Notes under the pieces: model-generated
Databases searched by the model: none
What the model was told of the DNA's origin: nothing
The model's input: only the letters and a program-made list of their open reading frames with translations
Program-made: the position numbers and the translations under genes
In this document: one piece after another, positions 51,930 to 62,735 of the stretch
How the letters are laid out: each line of letters opens with the position of its first letter
Numbering within the stretch: the stretch's first letter is position 1
NCBI GenBank assembly: GCA_049840795.1
Contig: JASGJK010000036.1
Coordinates: forward strand, 1-64,000
DNA length: 64,000 nucleotides
Source of the DNA: UPXZ01 sp049840795
GTDB lineage: Bacteria; Bacteroidota; Bacteroidia; Bacteroidales; Paludibacteraceae
Direction: 5' to 3'

Positions 51930-54284
51930 TTATCGTACAATTATTTTCTCTACTTTTTCACCAACTCTTACTATGTAAACTCCTCTATTTCCAAGCGTAA
52001 CAACTTCGTTGTCTGATTTCATTACAGAACTATAAATTGTTTTACCATCAACAGAATAGATAGTTATTTTGCTGTTTTCAGTAGCTGTGATTTTAACTTT
52101 ATTATCGTATGAAGTTATTTTCACGGAAGAAGATGATGGATTGTAATTGCCTGTTGACAAATCAATAATTGCTTCAACAGTATTTGAATATTTTGATTCT
52201 CCTAAATTATAAATAGTAGAAACATTGTAATTATAAGTGCCATTATCCAGGTTCGCATCAGTATAATTTACAGATGTAACTAATGCATTGTTAACTTTTG
52301 AGTTATTACGATAAATATTGTAACCTAAAATTTCGTAGTTTGGTGCTCCTTTTTCAAATGTTACATCATCAATCATAAATACAAAGGCATCGTTCGACAC
52401 ACAACGTACAGCAAAATATTTAGCATTGGCGGGCAAGGAATAAGTATATAAAGTCCAAGTAATAGGAGCTTCAATATAATTTCCAACGCTAAGTTGAGTG
52501 AAACTTGCAATTTCTGTATCTGTAGTAGAGTAATACACAATGAATCTTTCAAGTCCATATTGATTGGTATAGCTTTTTGCATAGAATGAGATATCTTGTG
52601 CATTTCCTGATAATAACGGTGAGATCAACCAATCATTGTTAGGAGGTGTTGAAGCTGCGAATGATGCTAAGAATTGTTCGCCAGAGTTAGCTGTAAAATT
52701 ATTTACAGCCACTTCAACACCATTAAATACAATATAGGACATCGCGGCACCAGAATTTGTAAATGTAGTACCATTGAAACCATAAGTTGCACTCGCATCG
52801 ACATCTCTTAGTGTCCAGTCTCCGATATTGCTAATAATAAAAGAAGTATAATCTTCAAAACTTTCGGTTATGGTTTCAACAGTGGGTAACGTTGGTGCAC
52901 TCCAAGTTAAATTAACATTTTTATTGCTTACACTTGCAGCAAGATCATTAATTGCAGGATATTTTGGTGTATCAATTTTTGTTTTTATTGTAGAAGATGT
53001 GTTGTTTGTAATTAATTCATCAGCAGCAAAGTTTACAACAGCATAATATGAGTAAGTTTTTCCAGCATCTGCCAAAATTGTAGGTACACTTAGGGTAAAT
53101 GTTGTATTTTCACTTGAGGCGATGGCTACACCTGGTTTTGATTCATATAGAGTCCCATCTTGATAAAAATTTACAGTGTATGTGTTATCTGCAACATCTT
53201 CTATACCTTTATTTTTTACAGAGACTGTATAATCTGCCGTAGAACCGATGCTTGAAGATGTTGGTCCTGTAAATTTTAATACAGCCAGGTCGTCTGCTAA
53301 GGATGGAGGAGTAAATTTGAATAATCCGGTAGTATAAAATACAGCATCTGTGCCAGTCGGGTCTATTATTGAAGCGGTATAGCTTCCTCCACTCGTAATA
53401 TCTATCTCATAGAAAACAATATAATTACTTGAACTGTATGTTATGACACCAGACCAATATAGTTTGTTGCCCACAATCACAGCACCGTGATTGAAAGAAC
53501 TTGGTAATGCCGGCGTGTAAGATGAATTTATAACATTTGTTTTCAAAGATGTTCTAGCTCCGGTTGATTTATTAATGGAAACTAAAGTTCTGTTATAAGT
53601 TAAACCATATAATGTTCCATCTTCCGCTGCTGCCACAAAGACCAAACGATTGTTGCCTGTTAATGATACTATTGCTGTTGATACGCCGGTTGTTAAATCA
53701 TATTTACCCAAATAAAATGATGTGGCTGTGCTACTCGTTCTATAAATACCATATCCAGTTGGAGTAGCAGCTGAAGGGTCTACTGTCAAAGATAAAGCCC
53801 AATTTGCATAAGCTGTTACGGAAATTGGAGTTCCTTCAATCTCCCAAGTTGTAGGGTTTAACGTTGCAAATTGTACATATCCGGAAGCGTCAGAGTTTAT
53901 CCCGTAATATTTCCCGGTAGATGGTAAATACCCTCCTACACTGAAAGCATAATCGTTCGAGGCTGAGGTCTCCTGACTGAATGTCTGTTCAGAGGTGGCA
54001 TCAATAGGCTTAAATGAATAGAATGCATCTATATCTAATCCATTTCCAGAATAAGATAATGACCCCGCTAAATATAAATCGTCATTTACAATAGATTTAG
54101 TTTTGAAGATTAAATCTTCACCCGTGTTGGCTTTGTAGTCTTTTTTTAGTTGTTCAAAACTTTTTACATTTTTCAGATCAGAATTCTCAAGTCTTAGTTT
54201 TTCTTGCGAAAAACCTTTTGTGCATAGAATCACTAATAATAAAGCAGGCAGATACTTTATTCTGCAGAGTAGTTTTTTTTTCAT
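51930..54284 (-). CDS. T9SS-secreted protein with CARDB-like and cleaved-adhesin-like domains
   Basis: 784 aa. Signal peptide (cleaved near KGFSQ). Residues ~40-330 show a repeat-like beta region with many SGN/Thr patches; ~335-440 is CARDB-like (DLAVLKFTGPTSS, NKGIEDVADN); ~470-650 is cleaved-adhesin-like (ESFEDYT, NDWLISPLLSG, DVTFEKGAP); then fibronectin-III-like (DLAASVSNKNVNLTWSAP precedes it). The C-terminus (ITIYSVDGKTIYS, NRGVYIVRVG, KIIVR) is a type A sorting domain. It is probably an extracellular surface protein, with no catalytic motif seen. Confidence 0.75.
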   Translation of the reverse strand: MKKKLLCRIKYLPALLLVILCTKGFSQEKLRLENSDLKNVKSFEQLKKDYKANTGEDLIFKTKSIVNDDLYLAGSLSYSGNGLDIDAFYSFKPIDATSEQTFSQETSASNDYAFSVGGYLPSTGKYYGINSDASGYVQFATLNPTTWEIEGTPISVTAYANWALSLTVDPSAATPTGYGIYRTSSTATSFYLGKYDLTTGVSTAIVSLTGNNRLVFVAAAEDGTLYGLTYNRTLVSINKSTGARTSLKTNVINSSYTPALPSSFNHGAVIVGNKLYWSGVITYSSSNYIVFYEIDITSGGSYTASIIDPTGTDAVFYTTGLFKFTPPSLADDLAVLKFTGPTSSSIGSTADYTVSVKNKGIEDVADNTYTVNFYQDGTLYESKPGVAIASSENTTFTLSVPTILADAGKTYSYYAVVNFAADELITNNTSSTIKTKIDTPKYPAINDLAASVSNKNVNLTWSAPTLPTVETITESFEDYTSFIISNIGDWTLRDVDASATYGFNGTTFTNSGAAMSYIVFNGVEVAVNNFTANSGEQFLASFAASTPPNNDWLISPLLSGNAQDISFYAKSYTNQYGLERFIVYYSTTDTEIASFTQLSVGNYIEAPITWTLYTYSLPANAKYFAVRCVSNDAFVFMIDDVTFEKGAPNYEILGYNIYRNNSKVNNALVTSVNYTDANLDNGTYNYNVSTIYNLGESKYSNTVEAIIDLSTGNYNPSSSSVKITSYDNKVKITATENSKITIYSVDGKTIYSSVMKSDNEVVTLGNRGVYIVRVGEKVEKIIVR

Positions 54285-54327
54285 AAATTTCTAAATTTTA
54301 ATATTAAACATAAGTTGATTAAAAGTT

Positions 54328-57168
54328 TTATAAAGCAATTGTATATGTGTTATCGTTAACTTGAATAATGTATATTCCTTTTTTTAAGGAAGATGTATTA
54401 ACATACTTTTCTCCAAAAAATTTAGTCTTTAGAAGAATTCTTCCAAAAATATCATAAATAATCAAATTCAGTTGTGTTTGATTATTAGTTGATTTAATGA
54501 ATAAATTATCTCTGTTTTTCGAAATATTAATATCTGTTTTTGTGATGGTTTCTGTATTAGTCAAAACTGTTGTTGTTACTGCTATTTCATTTGATTTACC
54601 AGATAATACTCCATCCTTTAAACTCTGAATAAAATAATAATAATTTGTATTTGCTTCTAAATCATTTATTGTATATGATAGCGAATTGCCAATATTATAC
54701 GATTCTAAGCCATTGATAAATTCATTTTTTTCGCTATTTAGCTGCAGAACAATATCGTCAATAGCTATATTTCCACTTCCATTTTTTATATATTCTATTT
54801 TGATAGTGCGAATTTCGGCTAATTCATCATTTGATAATGTGATGATTTGAGATGTATTTTGTATTGGCTGAATAGTTTTCAAAGTTTTCCAATTGGTGCC
54901 ATCAAATGAACCTGTGATTTTGAGAATATTATCCGCACTTGAACTTGCTCCTTTGTACCAAAATTTTAAATTCAACAAATCTCTATTAAATATTGGGGAT
55001 TGAATAAATTTTCCATTAGAAGAAAATTTTAATGACGGCTGTGCTTCTCCGTAATAAGTAGATGCCGAATAATACTCAGTACAGTTCGTCTCCCAGCCTG
55101 TAGCAGATAATGATGTGGAAAAATCGATAATTACATCTGAAATCTCATTAGTAGTATTTTTTTTATATACATTAAGTAAATAGTTTTCACTACCATCAAG
55201 TTCTGCCCAATTAGCGACAAAAGAATTTATCGAAATATAAGAAGCCGGTAAAGCTATAGGGCTAAAAAGATCAAATGTATAGGCGGCGGTAGTAACTTGA
55301 ATCGTGTTTGAGAAAGGTGTGCTAACGTCTCCGCTTATAGCCTTTAATCTATAATAATAAGTGGTTTCATCAGCAAGATTAGCAATATTAATATTTGTTA
55401 CTAAACCTACATCTTTTTGCTTATAGTTTGCAACGTATGTTGTGTCATTTTCATTTATCTCAAAAATATCCAAAAGAAATTTTTCCACATTGGTTACAGT
55501 ATTCCAGTTTGCTGTAAAAGATGTCTGTGTAATATTTGTAGCGGCGGTACCGACAGGGGCTAAGTCTGCAGGGAAATTACCTCCCATAAATTTAAATGTA
55601 ATAATCCCGTTGGTTTCCTTAATTTCCGTCAGCGGTTTGGCTATATTTGTACCGCTTCTTAATGTTGGATTGTAACTCGAATTGTTAGATGTTCCTGGAT
55701 AGGTGTCACCCGCCGTAGTAGCATCGGTAGCGGTACCATCGGCTTCGATAATATCTACTCCCATTGAGGTAGATGTGTTATTTACTGTATTTCCGCTCCA
55801 TGTGGATGAACTGTAATAAACACGGGTAATAAGTAAACCGTGTCCGGGAAGGTAAGCATCCCATCCTTTTTTTTGTCTATTTTCCAGCATAAAGAACTCG
55901 GTAGGGCTTGGATTGGCGCCATTTAGATTGTGTGCTCCGGTTTGTGAGATAAGATATGCCTGATTTGAAGCGGCTAATGTGTCTAATGTGACATTTTTAG
56001 GGCTTTTCAACTCGGTGGGATTGATCCAGCCAAGAAAGAATCGTTCATAAGCTGAATAGTTGGGCGGTGTGCGTCCGCTGTTGTTGTAGGGTCCGTAATC
56101 CATTACATCCCAATCACTCAACGTATGGTGTGTAGCGCTATTTGTAGCGTAAAAATCGGGCAAGCCGAGCACATGTCCGAATTCATGCACAAAAGTACCA
56201 ATGCCGCACATATTACTTCCAGAGGTTCCTTTCAATTCTGAGGTACATGCGTAGTCGTATATAATTTTAGTATCGTACTTGGTGCTTGTATTTGACAGCA
56301 CCCAACGGTGGGGCCAAATGGTATTTGCAGATGCTCCTTCGGCTTCATTGTAGCCGGCATAATAAATAAATATATTGTCCACATATCCATCATTGTCGGT
56401 ATCGTATTGTGTGAAATCTACACCGTCTGCATCCGCTGCTTTACAAGCATCTATCACCATTTGGCGAGGATTTTTATCGCTTCCGGAGGTGTTTCCACCA
56501 TAATAAGCCATATTGTTTGTTAAAGTATAGGGACCAACAACATCAAAAACAGGATTAAAATTGCCGTTAGAATTGTCACGAAAGTAGTCTTTTGCAGAAC
56601 CGGTACCTCCATTTGTCGAATAACCTTCTTGGTTAAGCAGATTGGTGAATGCTTGTTGAGGATTTGAAATTACAAAACTTTTATCCGAAAAATTTACCAA
56701 TATCACTAATGAACGCGGTGTGCCATTTAGTGGAAATGCTTTTTGAGGAGCAGTAACGGAAGATACTTTTTGTATAGCGCTATTTCTTCGTTCCTTTACA
56801 ATATCTTGAAACTGATTGTTTTCTTTGTTTACAGGATGAAGATTTTTGAGTAGCAAGTTTTCAGAGTTTGTACGTTTAGATATATCATTTGCGTGTACTC
56901 CCAGCGAATAAATACTCCCTTTGGAATCAACGGATGCATAGTTAAAGTATCCCTTGCTATCTTCTGTGATTAAATATCCGTCCGTAGTGGTTCTGTAATT
57001 AAAATACTCGTCACCGTGCAATAAAAAAGTGACATTTCGTCCGTCAGGTTGAGCGGTAGCTATGGGTTTACGGTATGCAGGTACTGAAAATACAGATTGT
57101 GTAATTAACAATAAAAAACTTAGAATTGTAATAATTCGAGTAAAAGTTATAGTATACATTTCTTTCAT
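54328..57168 (-). CDS. Secreted M6-family metalloprotease with T9SS sorting domain (first paralogue)
   Basis: 946 aa. Signal peptide (cleaved near VFSVPAYR), a propeptide (HGDEYFNYRTTTDGYLITED) and an M6 catalytic domain with the zinc motif HEFGHVLGLPDFY near residue 329 and a downstream SDWDVMDYG. A DTDNDGYVDN stretch resembles a calcium site. Two fibronectin-III-like domains follow (SFTANWNTV and FVANWAEL), then a type A sorting domain (IIYDIFGRILLK, KKGIYIIQV). It is exported by T9SS and cleaves proteins outside the cell. An in-frame ATG three codons later is an alternative start. Confidence 0.88.
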   Translation of the reverse strand: MKEMYTITFTRIITILSFLLLITQSVFSVPAYRKPIATAQPDGRNVTFLLHGDEYFNYRTTTDGYLITEDSKGYFNYASVDSKGSIYSLGVHANDISKRTNSENLLLKNLHPVNKENNQFQDIVKERRNSAIQKVSSVTAPQKAFPLNGTPRSLVILVNFSDKSFVISNPQQAFTNLLNQEGYSTNGGTGSAKDYFRDNSNGNFNPVFDVVGPYTLTNNMAYYGGNTSGSDKNPRQMVIDACKAADADGVDFTQYDTDNDGYVDNIFIYYAGYNEAEGASANTIWPHRWVLSNTSTKYDTKIIYDYACTSELKGTSGSNMCGIGTFVHEFGHVLGLPDFYATNSATHHTLSDWDVMDYGPYNNSGRTPPNYSAYERFFLGWINPTELKSPKNVTLDTLAASNQAYLISQTGAHNLNGANPSPTEFFMLENRQKKGWDAYLPGHGLLITRVYYSSSTWSGNTVNNTSTSMGVDIIEADGTATDATTAGDTYPGTSNNSSYNPTLRSGTNIAKPLTEIKETNGIITFKFMGGNFPADLAPVGTAATNITQTSFTANWNTVTNVEKFLLDIFEINENDTTYVANYKQKDVGLVTNINIANLADETTYYYRLKAISGDVSTPFSNTIQVTTAAYTFDLFSPIALPASYISINSFVANWAELDGSENYLLNVYKKNTTNEISDVIIDFSTSLSATGWETNCTEYYSASTYYGEAQPSLKFSSNGKFIQSPIFNRDLLNLKFWYKGASSSADNILKITGSFDGTNWKTLKTIQPIQNTSQIITLSNDELAEIRTIKIEYIKNGSGNIAIDDIVLQLNSEKNEFINGLESYNIGNSLSYTINDLEANTNYYYFIQSLKDGVLSGKSNEIAVTTTVLTNTETITKTDINISKNRDNLFIKSTNNQTQLNLIIYDIFGRILLKTKFFGEKYVNTSSLKKGIYIIQVNDNTYTIAL

Positions 57169-57630
57169 AATGCGGTTTTATAATTTATGTTAAATAAGTT
57201 TAAGAAGAATCTATTTTTAGTGTTATGTTATTTCGGTATTTATGTCAATAAAATTCTTGTTTTAGATATTAATGTGGTACATACCCCAATATTTAGAATA
57301 GATAATACGATTAAAATCAACGGTATAAGCAGTTGTATTTGCTTTTTTAATACTGAAATAATAGGGTAGTTGCTTTTTTTTATTATGTTTTAGTCTAAAT
57401 GATACTAAATCCGATGCAAATATATATAAATATTTCTATTGTTCGCATATTTCTTGCAAAATTATTATTTTTTTTGCTTATTAGTGTCGAAATGTAAACT
57501 ATATTCATCGTGAAAGACCGCTAATCGAGGTTATATTTGTTGAATAAAGGTAAAAATATAAAATCCGGTTTTCTAATTTAATACGATGTTCAGAAAAAAA
57601 ACTTTTATCTGTTGAATTAAGAGAAATATT
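57169..57630. other. Leader and upstream region of the first M6 protease, up to the IS66 end
   Basis: No gene is supported in these ~460 bp; the short frames present are AT-rich and unconserved. A weak promoter box (TATATTTG on the minus strand, 57424-57417) would give a leader of ~240 nt. The left inverted repeat of the IS66 element begins at 57631. Confidence 0.4.
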
Positions 57631-57654
57631 GTAATCCTCCCAAATCAGCCGTAT
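57631..57654 (+). repeat. IS66 left terminal inverted repeat
   Basis: It begins GTAATCCTCCC and pairs with the right end at 59674-59697 with a single mismatch at position 5. Confidence 0.9.
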
Positions 57655-57697
57655 TGCCAACAGCAAACAAAAGCGAGACCTTTGTCGAAAAAAAGTT

Positions 57698-58042
57698 ATG
57701 TTTAGTTTGAACGAAGGAAATCGGTTTGTAGTTTGTTTAAGTGGCGTTGATTTGCGCAGGGGTTTGGACGGCTTGTGCGGATTGATCCGCTATCTCTCCC
57801 TAAGTCCCACCAATGGCGATGTTTATGTTTTTCTAAACAAGCAGCGCACTACCTTGAAGTTGCTTCACTGGGAGCGTGGCGGTTTTGTAATTTATTACAA
57901 GCGGTTGGAAAGCGGGCGTGTCAGTCATAAGATATTCATCAAGGCGGGTGTTGGATTTCGCACGCTTCGGTGGGATGAATTGGTGCTGTTTATGGAAGGA
58001 ATAAGTGTGAAAACAAGACGAAGAAAAAGGTATGATTTGTAG
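57698..58042 (+). CDS. tnpB: IS66 family accessory protein TnpB
   Basis: 114 aa, IS66 Orf2 type. Marks: VCLSGVDLRRGLDGLCGLI, GDVYVFLNKQRTTLKLLHWERGGFVIYYKRLE. Required with TnpC for IS66 transposition; its exact role is not known. Intact frame and normal length, located 52 bp before tnpC. Confidence 0.92.
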   Translation: MFSLNEGNRFVVCLSGVDLRRGLDGLCGLIRYLSLSPTNGDVYVFLNKQRTTLKLLHWERGGFVIYYKRLESGRVSHKIFIKAGVGFRTLRWDELVLFMEGISVKTRRRKRYDL

Positions 58043-58094
58043 TTGAGATATTTGTATATATCATTGTAATTTAGTATCTTTATGGTACAAAACG

Positions 58095-59618
58095 ATGAAA
58101 AAGGCTCAAGGAATACTACAGGAAAATGCTCGATTAAAAGAGCTACTCAAGGTCAAGGACGAGCAGCTTGCCCGCAAGAACGAACGGATACTTTATTTGG
58201 AGCGCCAGCTATTCGGGCGGCGTTCGGAGAAAAGCCTACCTACTTACCCTGACGCGCAATTATCGCTATTTGACACGGAACAAGGCTCTGCCGTGCTGGA
58301 ACAGGAGGCTTCGGTGTTTTCAACGCTGGCAGAGGAGATCAAGCAAAAAGCAGAACAGCGTGTGAATGCTAAAAAATCAAATGCGGTATCACAAAAACGC
58401 CCCTATAAAATCCCGGCCGATATTGAACGCCGTGAAAGGGTCATTCATCCTGACGGAATTGATTTGGAAGATGTGATTAAAATAGGCGAGGATGTGAGCG
58501 AACGACTGATGATTGAGCCTTCCAGGTTTTGGGTAGAACGCATTGTCCGCCCGGTGTACAAAAAGATGCAGGAACAACAGGCCGTTTCTACTATGATCAT
58601 TCAAGCCCCCCTCACCCGACCATTCTTCCGGGCTGTATGGCAGGCGAGTCGCTTCTAAGCCAAATTATCATAGACAAGTTTCTTTACCATTTGCCTGAAT
58701 ACAGACAAGCCAAGCGCTTTAAGGATTTTGGTATAGCGCTTAGCACCTCGAGCATCAACCGTTGGGTACACGATGTGGCGGACAAGCTTTATCCGCTTTA
58801 CCTAGCACAGACGAACCGGGTGCTTGCAACCGATTATATCCAAGTGGACGAAACAAGCCATTCGATAACCGACCGTTCGGGTTCGGCACGCAAAGGGTAT
58901 GTCTGGGTAGTTCGTTCGGTGTTGACTCCGGGTGTGTTTTTCCACTACGACAAAGGCTCCCGTTCGCAAGATGTGGTTTTAAAGAATGCTCAAAGACTAC
59001 AAAGGGGCACTTCAAACCGATGGTTATGCCGCTTACAGTATTTACGAAGAAAAACAGGGTGTGTTGCCTTTAGGGTGCCTGGCTCACGTGAGACGCAAGT
59101 TCGAGACCGCACTCGCAACTACGCCCCAAGCACAGAAAGCACTCGACTACATCGCCCTGCTTTATATGCTCGAGGGCAACCTCAAGGCAGAAGGAGCCGA
59201 TTACGAACAAATCCGAAAGGAACGGGAACAAAAAGCCTATCCCATATTACAAGAGATGGAAAGCTGGATGAAGCAAACCTATGATAACTGCACCCCCAAA
59301 AGTCCGCTTGGCAAAGCCATCAGCTATGCGTTCGGCATGTGGCCCCGTGTGAGCCGCTATTGCAAGGAAGGATATTTCCATATCGACAACAATGGCGTTG
59401 AGAATGCCATCAGGCCCATTGCGCTGGGACGTAAAAACTACTTATTCTCCGCAAATGACAGCGGAGCTGAAGACAACTGTATATTCTACACCCTGATTGG
59501 AAGTTGTCTCCAGGCAGGCATTGAACCTTATCAATGGCTCAATGCCACACTCGAAAAAATCCCAACTCTACAAAATCCGATAGGTTGGGACGAACTTCTC
59601 CCAAATAATAACAAATAA
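58095..59618 (+). CDS. tnpC: IS66 family transposase TnpC (two frame breaks)
   Basis: DDE transposase. Frame 1 holds the coiled N-terminus (LLKVKDEQLARKNERILYLERQLFGRRSEK) and PSRFWVERIVRPVYKKM. Near 58619-58626 one base is missing, and frame 2 carries PGCMAGESLLSQII, LATDYIQVDETSHS (catalytic Asp). An extra A at 58981-58983 shifts to frame 3: KDYKGALQTDGYAAY (second Asp) and NNGVENAIRPIALGRKNY (Glu). Corrected length 507 aa. No programmed-frameshift signal was recognised. Either inactive or hit by the same type of error as the housekeeping genes. Confidence 0.9.
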
Positions 59619-59664
59619 AAAAATAGCCTGCAAGATTTGATAAAATCAAACAGGCTGTTTTTTT
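59619..59664 (+). terminator. Terminator inside the IS66 right end
   Basis: AAAAATAGCCTG pairs with CAGGCTGTTTTTTT around a 20-nt loop, directly after the tnpC stop codon. Confidence 0.75.
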
Positions 59665-59673
59665 GAATACTAT

Positions 59674-59697
59674 ATACGGCTGATTTGGGAGGCTTAC
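59674..59697 (-). repeat. IS66 right terminal inverted repeat
   Basis: Reverse complement of the left end, ending CTTAC; one mismatch to IRL. Confidence 0.9.
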
Positions 59698-59720
59698 TTT
59701 CGTATGATTATAGGTATATT

Positions 59721-59763
59721 AACAGAGAGCAACCAAATTTTCATAATTTGATTGCTCTCTGTT
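59721..59763. terminator. Long hairpin after the second M6 protease
   Basis: AACAGAGAGCAA (59721-59732) pairs with TTGCTCTCTGTT (59752-59763); the inner CAAATT/AATTTG continues the stem. It lies 20 bp past the protease stop codon. Confidence 0.7.
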
Positions 59764-59783
59764 AAAATATTGAGTTGTAGTAT

Positions 59784-62607
59784 TTACCAAACGATTTTGG
59801 TTATGGAACGATTTATTTTTAAGATGTAGATTCCGTGCGCTCTCAATGATATGGTAATGTTTTTATCAAACATTGATTCATAGATTTTTTGCCCACTTAT
59901 GTTAAATAACTCTATACTATTGCCATATAAAATATTTTGTGAATTGATTTCAATACCGTTGATGTTTTTTTTTATGTTGAAATCGTTTGTTGTAAATATG
60001 TTACTATTATTGGTAGTAAGTGTGGTAACTTTTATTTGATTGGATGCTTCGGTATATTCTCCATTACTAAAAGCTGATACTTTATAATAATATTTCTTCA
60101 TTACCATTTAATCCTTCTACGGAATATTGGGTAACACTTCCTACGTTTATGTTGTCATAATTAGTAAGTGGGATGTTGCTTATTGAACGAAGCCCTATTT
60201 TAATATCATCAATGGCAATATTGCCTATCGCCGGTTTTGAATATACCAGTTTTAAAGCAAAGCATTCCGGAAGTTCTATATCAGAAATTGTAAAATTAGT
60301 ACTGTTTGTAGAAATTGGTTGAATAGTTTTGAATAATTCCCACTGTTTCCCATCTTTTGACGCATAAATAAGTAATGCATTAGAACTAGAAGTACTTCTT
60401 CCTCTGTACCAGAAACTAAGAGAGCTTATTTGTTTCTCAAAAATGGGTGTTTGGATGTACTCATTCTCTGTTGTAAAATAGGCTGAAGGAGAAGCAGAGG
60501 CATAATAACCGGATGTTGTAAAGAAGTTTACATCTGCTGTCCAATCTTCCGGTAAAGAGTTATTATCAAAACCAGTGGTTATATACTCAATACCTGTTCC
60601 AGATTCTTTGGTATATACGGTAAGATAATAGGATTCGGGAACAAATAACTTAGATGACCAACTCCAATTTGTATTAAAGGAATTATTTGTAATATCCGAT
60701 GCTTCAAGTGCCGTAGGCTTGAATGAATTAAATGTGTATGCTGTTGTTTTTACTTCAATTATATTGGAATATATGGTAGTTACTGTTCCGTTAACCGCTT
60801 TTAGACGATAATAATAAGTTGATTTTTCATTAAGCCCGTCAATATTGATGTTAATGATGGTACCAATATCTTTTCTTTTATAATCAGAAACATAGATGGT
60901 GTCATTTCCAATAACTTCAAAAATATCCAGAAGATATTTTTCCGCGTAAGGTATAGCATTCCAATTTGCAGTAAAAGATGTTTGAGTAATATCAGTGGCT
61001 GCTGTAGCTATAGGAGCATTTGTTTCAAGAAAAACTCCATTCATTATTTTAAATGTGATAATTCCATTTGATTCTGTAATATATGTTAGTGGTTTTCCGA
61101 TGTCAGTTCCATTTCTCAATGTAGGAGAATAACCGGAGTTATTAGATGTACCGGGGTATGTGTCGCCAGCATTGGTAGCGTCAGTTGCTAAACCATCTGC
61201 CTCTATAATATCAACCCCCATTGAAGATGCAGTGTTATTTACCGTATTGTTGTGCCAGCCCGATGAACTGTAATAAATACGTGTAATAAGCAAACCATGT
61301 CCTGGTAGGTAGGTATCCCAACCTTTTTTTTGTCTATTTTCGAGCATAAAAAATTCTACAGGATTTGGATTTTCTCCGTTTAAGTTATTATTTCCCGTTT
61401 GTGAAATTAAATATGCTTGATTTGACGTAGTTAATGTGTCTAAAGTTACATTCTGTGGATTTTTTAGTTCGGTAGGAGTAAGCCATCCTAAATAAAATCG
61501 TTCATAAGAAGAATAAGCCGGCGGAGTGCGTCCGCTATTATTATAAGGTCCGGCATCCATTACATCCCAGCTTGACAATGTGTGATGTGAAGCGTAGTTG
61601 GTAGCATAAAGATCAGGTAGCCCCAATACATGTCCAAATTCATGAACAAAAGTTCCTATACCACACATTTTGCTGCCACTATATCCTCTTAATTCTGATG
61701 TGCAAGCATAGTCATATAAGTATTTTCCATCAAGTTTAAGATTCGAAGAAACAACCCAGCGATGAGGCCATACTGTACTGGATGCTCCTCCTTCGGCTTC
61801 GTTATAACCCGCGTAATAAATAAATACATTATCAATATAACCATCATTATCGGTATCATATATAGAAAAGTCAATTCCATCTGCATCAGCTAAAGTACAA
61901 GCATCAATTACCATTTGGCGTGGATTGGAGTCATTACTTGAGGAACTAGATTCACCATAATAAGACATATTGTTAGGCAATGTATATGGACCTACAACAT
62001 CAAAAATCGGATCAAAAGCGCTGTTAGAATTATCTCTAAAATAATCTTTAGCGGAACCGGTTCCGCTGTTAGTAGAATATCCTTCTTGATTCAATAAATC
62101 GGTAAAAGCTTGTTGTGGGTTTGATGTAACAAAATTTTTATCTGAAAAGTTAACCAATATCACCAAGGAACGCGGAGAACCCTTGATTGGAAATTTACGA
62201 GGTTCGGAAAAAATGTTTTTTTGTATGTTTATCTTTCTTGCGTTGGTTATATTTTTTATTTGATTGTTAAATTCATCATTGGTTGTAGTTTTGAGTTTAT
62301 TTACAAAACGGATTTCATTTATAGAGCGTTTAGAAAGTTCATTTACTTTAACTCCTAAAGAATGAATAATACCTTTTTTGTCTATTTCTGCATAGGTAAG
62401 GTATCCATCGTTATCTTCTGTAATCAAATAATCATCGGTGGTGGTTTTATAGCTGAAATGTTCATCTCCATAGAGTCGAAATGTGATTTCTCTTCCATCG
62501 GGTTGTTTCATAATTACCGGCATCTGATATGCTGGTACAGCGGATATGTATTCTGCTAATAATAAGATAAATAGCAAAATAGTGGTTTTTTTATTTAATG
62601 TTTGCAC
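59784..62607 (-). CDS. Secreted M6-family metalloprotease with T9SS sorting domain (second paralogue, one frame break)
   Basis: Paralogue of the gene at 54328-57168 along its whole length. Signal peptide (EYISAVPAYQ), propeptide (YGDEHFSYKTTTDDYLITED), zinc motif HEFGHVLGLPDLY, DTDNDGYIDN and two fibronectin-like domains are all in the first frame. The frame breaks near 60094-60096 at a T run (A run on the coding strand) after GLNGNEE. Removing one base continues YYYKVSAFSNGEY into the sorting domain (IELFNISGQKIYES, HGIYILKI). The corrected 940 aa agrees with 946 aa for the sister protein. Confidence 0.87.
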
Positions 62608-62640
62608 TCTATTTAATTCGATTATGTATGTTAATGGAAA

Positions 62641-62669
62641 AGAAAGTCGCCAAATATTGACGACTTTCT
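62641..62669 (-). terminator. Intrinsic terminator upstream of the second M6 protease
   Basis: AGAAAGTCG and CGACTTTCT (62641-62649, 62661-62669) pair perfectly; on the minus strand the stem is followed by TTTT. It ends the upstream T9SS gene. Confidence 0.75.
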
Positions 62670-62735
62670 TATATAGATTTATATCAATTTAGTTTTTAAT
62701 TTTAGCTTTATATAAATAAAATAGTATAGAGGTTA

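Larger units (their letters stand above)
57631..59697 (+). mobile_element. IS66-family insertion sequence (2.07 kb)
   Basis: Bounded by 24-bp inverted repeats starting GTAA (57631-57654 and 59674-59697), identical at 23 of 24 positions, with a 19-bp perfect core CCTCCCAAATCAGCCGTAT. It encodes TnpB and TnpC; no TnpA is present, and the left end is too short to hold one. The 8 bases flanking the two ends (GAAATATT and TTTCGTAT) do not match, so no target duplication is visible. It sits between the two paralogous M6 protease genes. TnpC is frame-broken twice. Confidence 0.9.

Noticed and set aside
57187..57369. Small plus-strand ORF between the M6 protease and IS66
   Set aside because: AT-rich, hydrophobic by composition, no start signal, and it overlaps the likely leader of the protease gene.
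58095..59618. IS66 transposase expressed by programmed frameshifting
   Set aside because: IS66 TnpC is normally one continuous frame, and two opposite shifts ~360 bp apart in a single gene look like indels.
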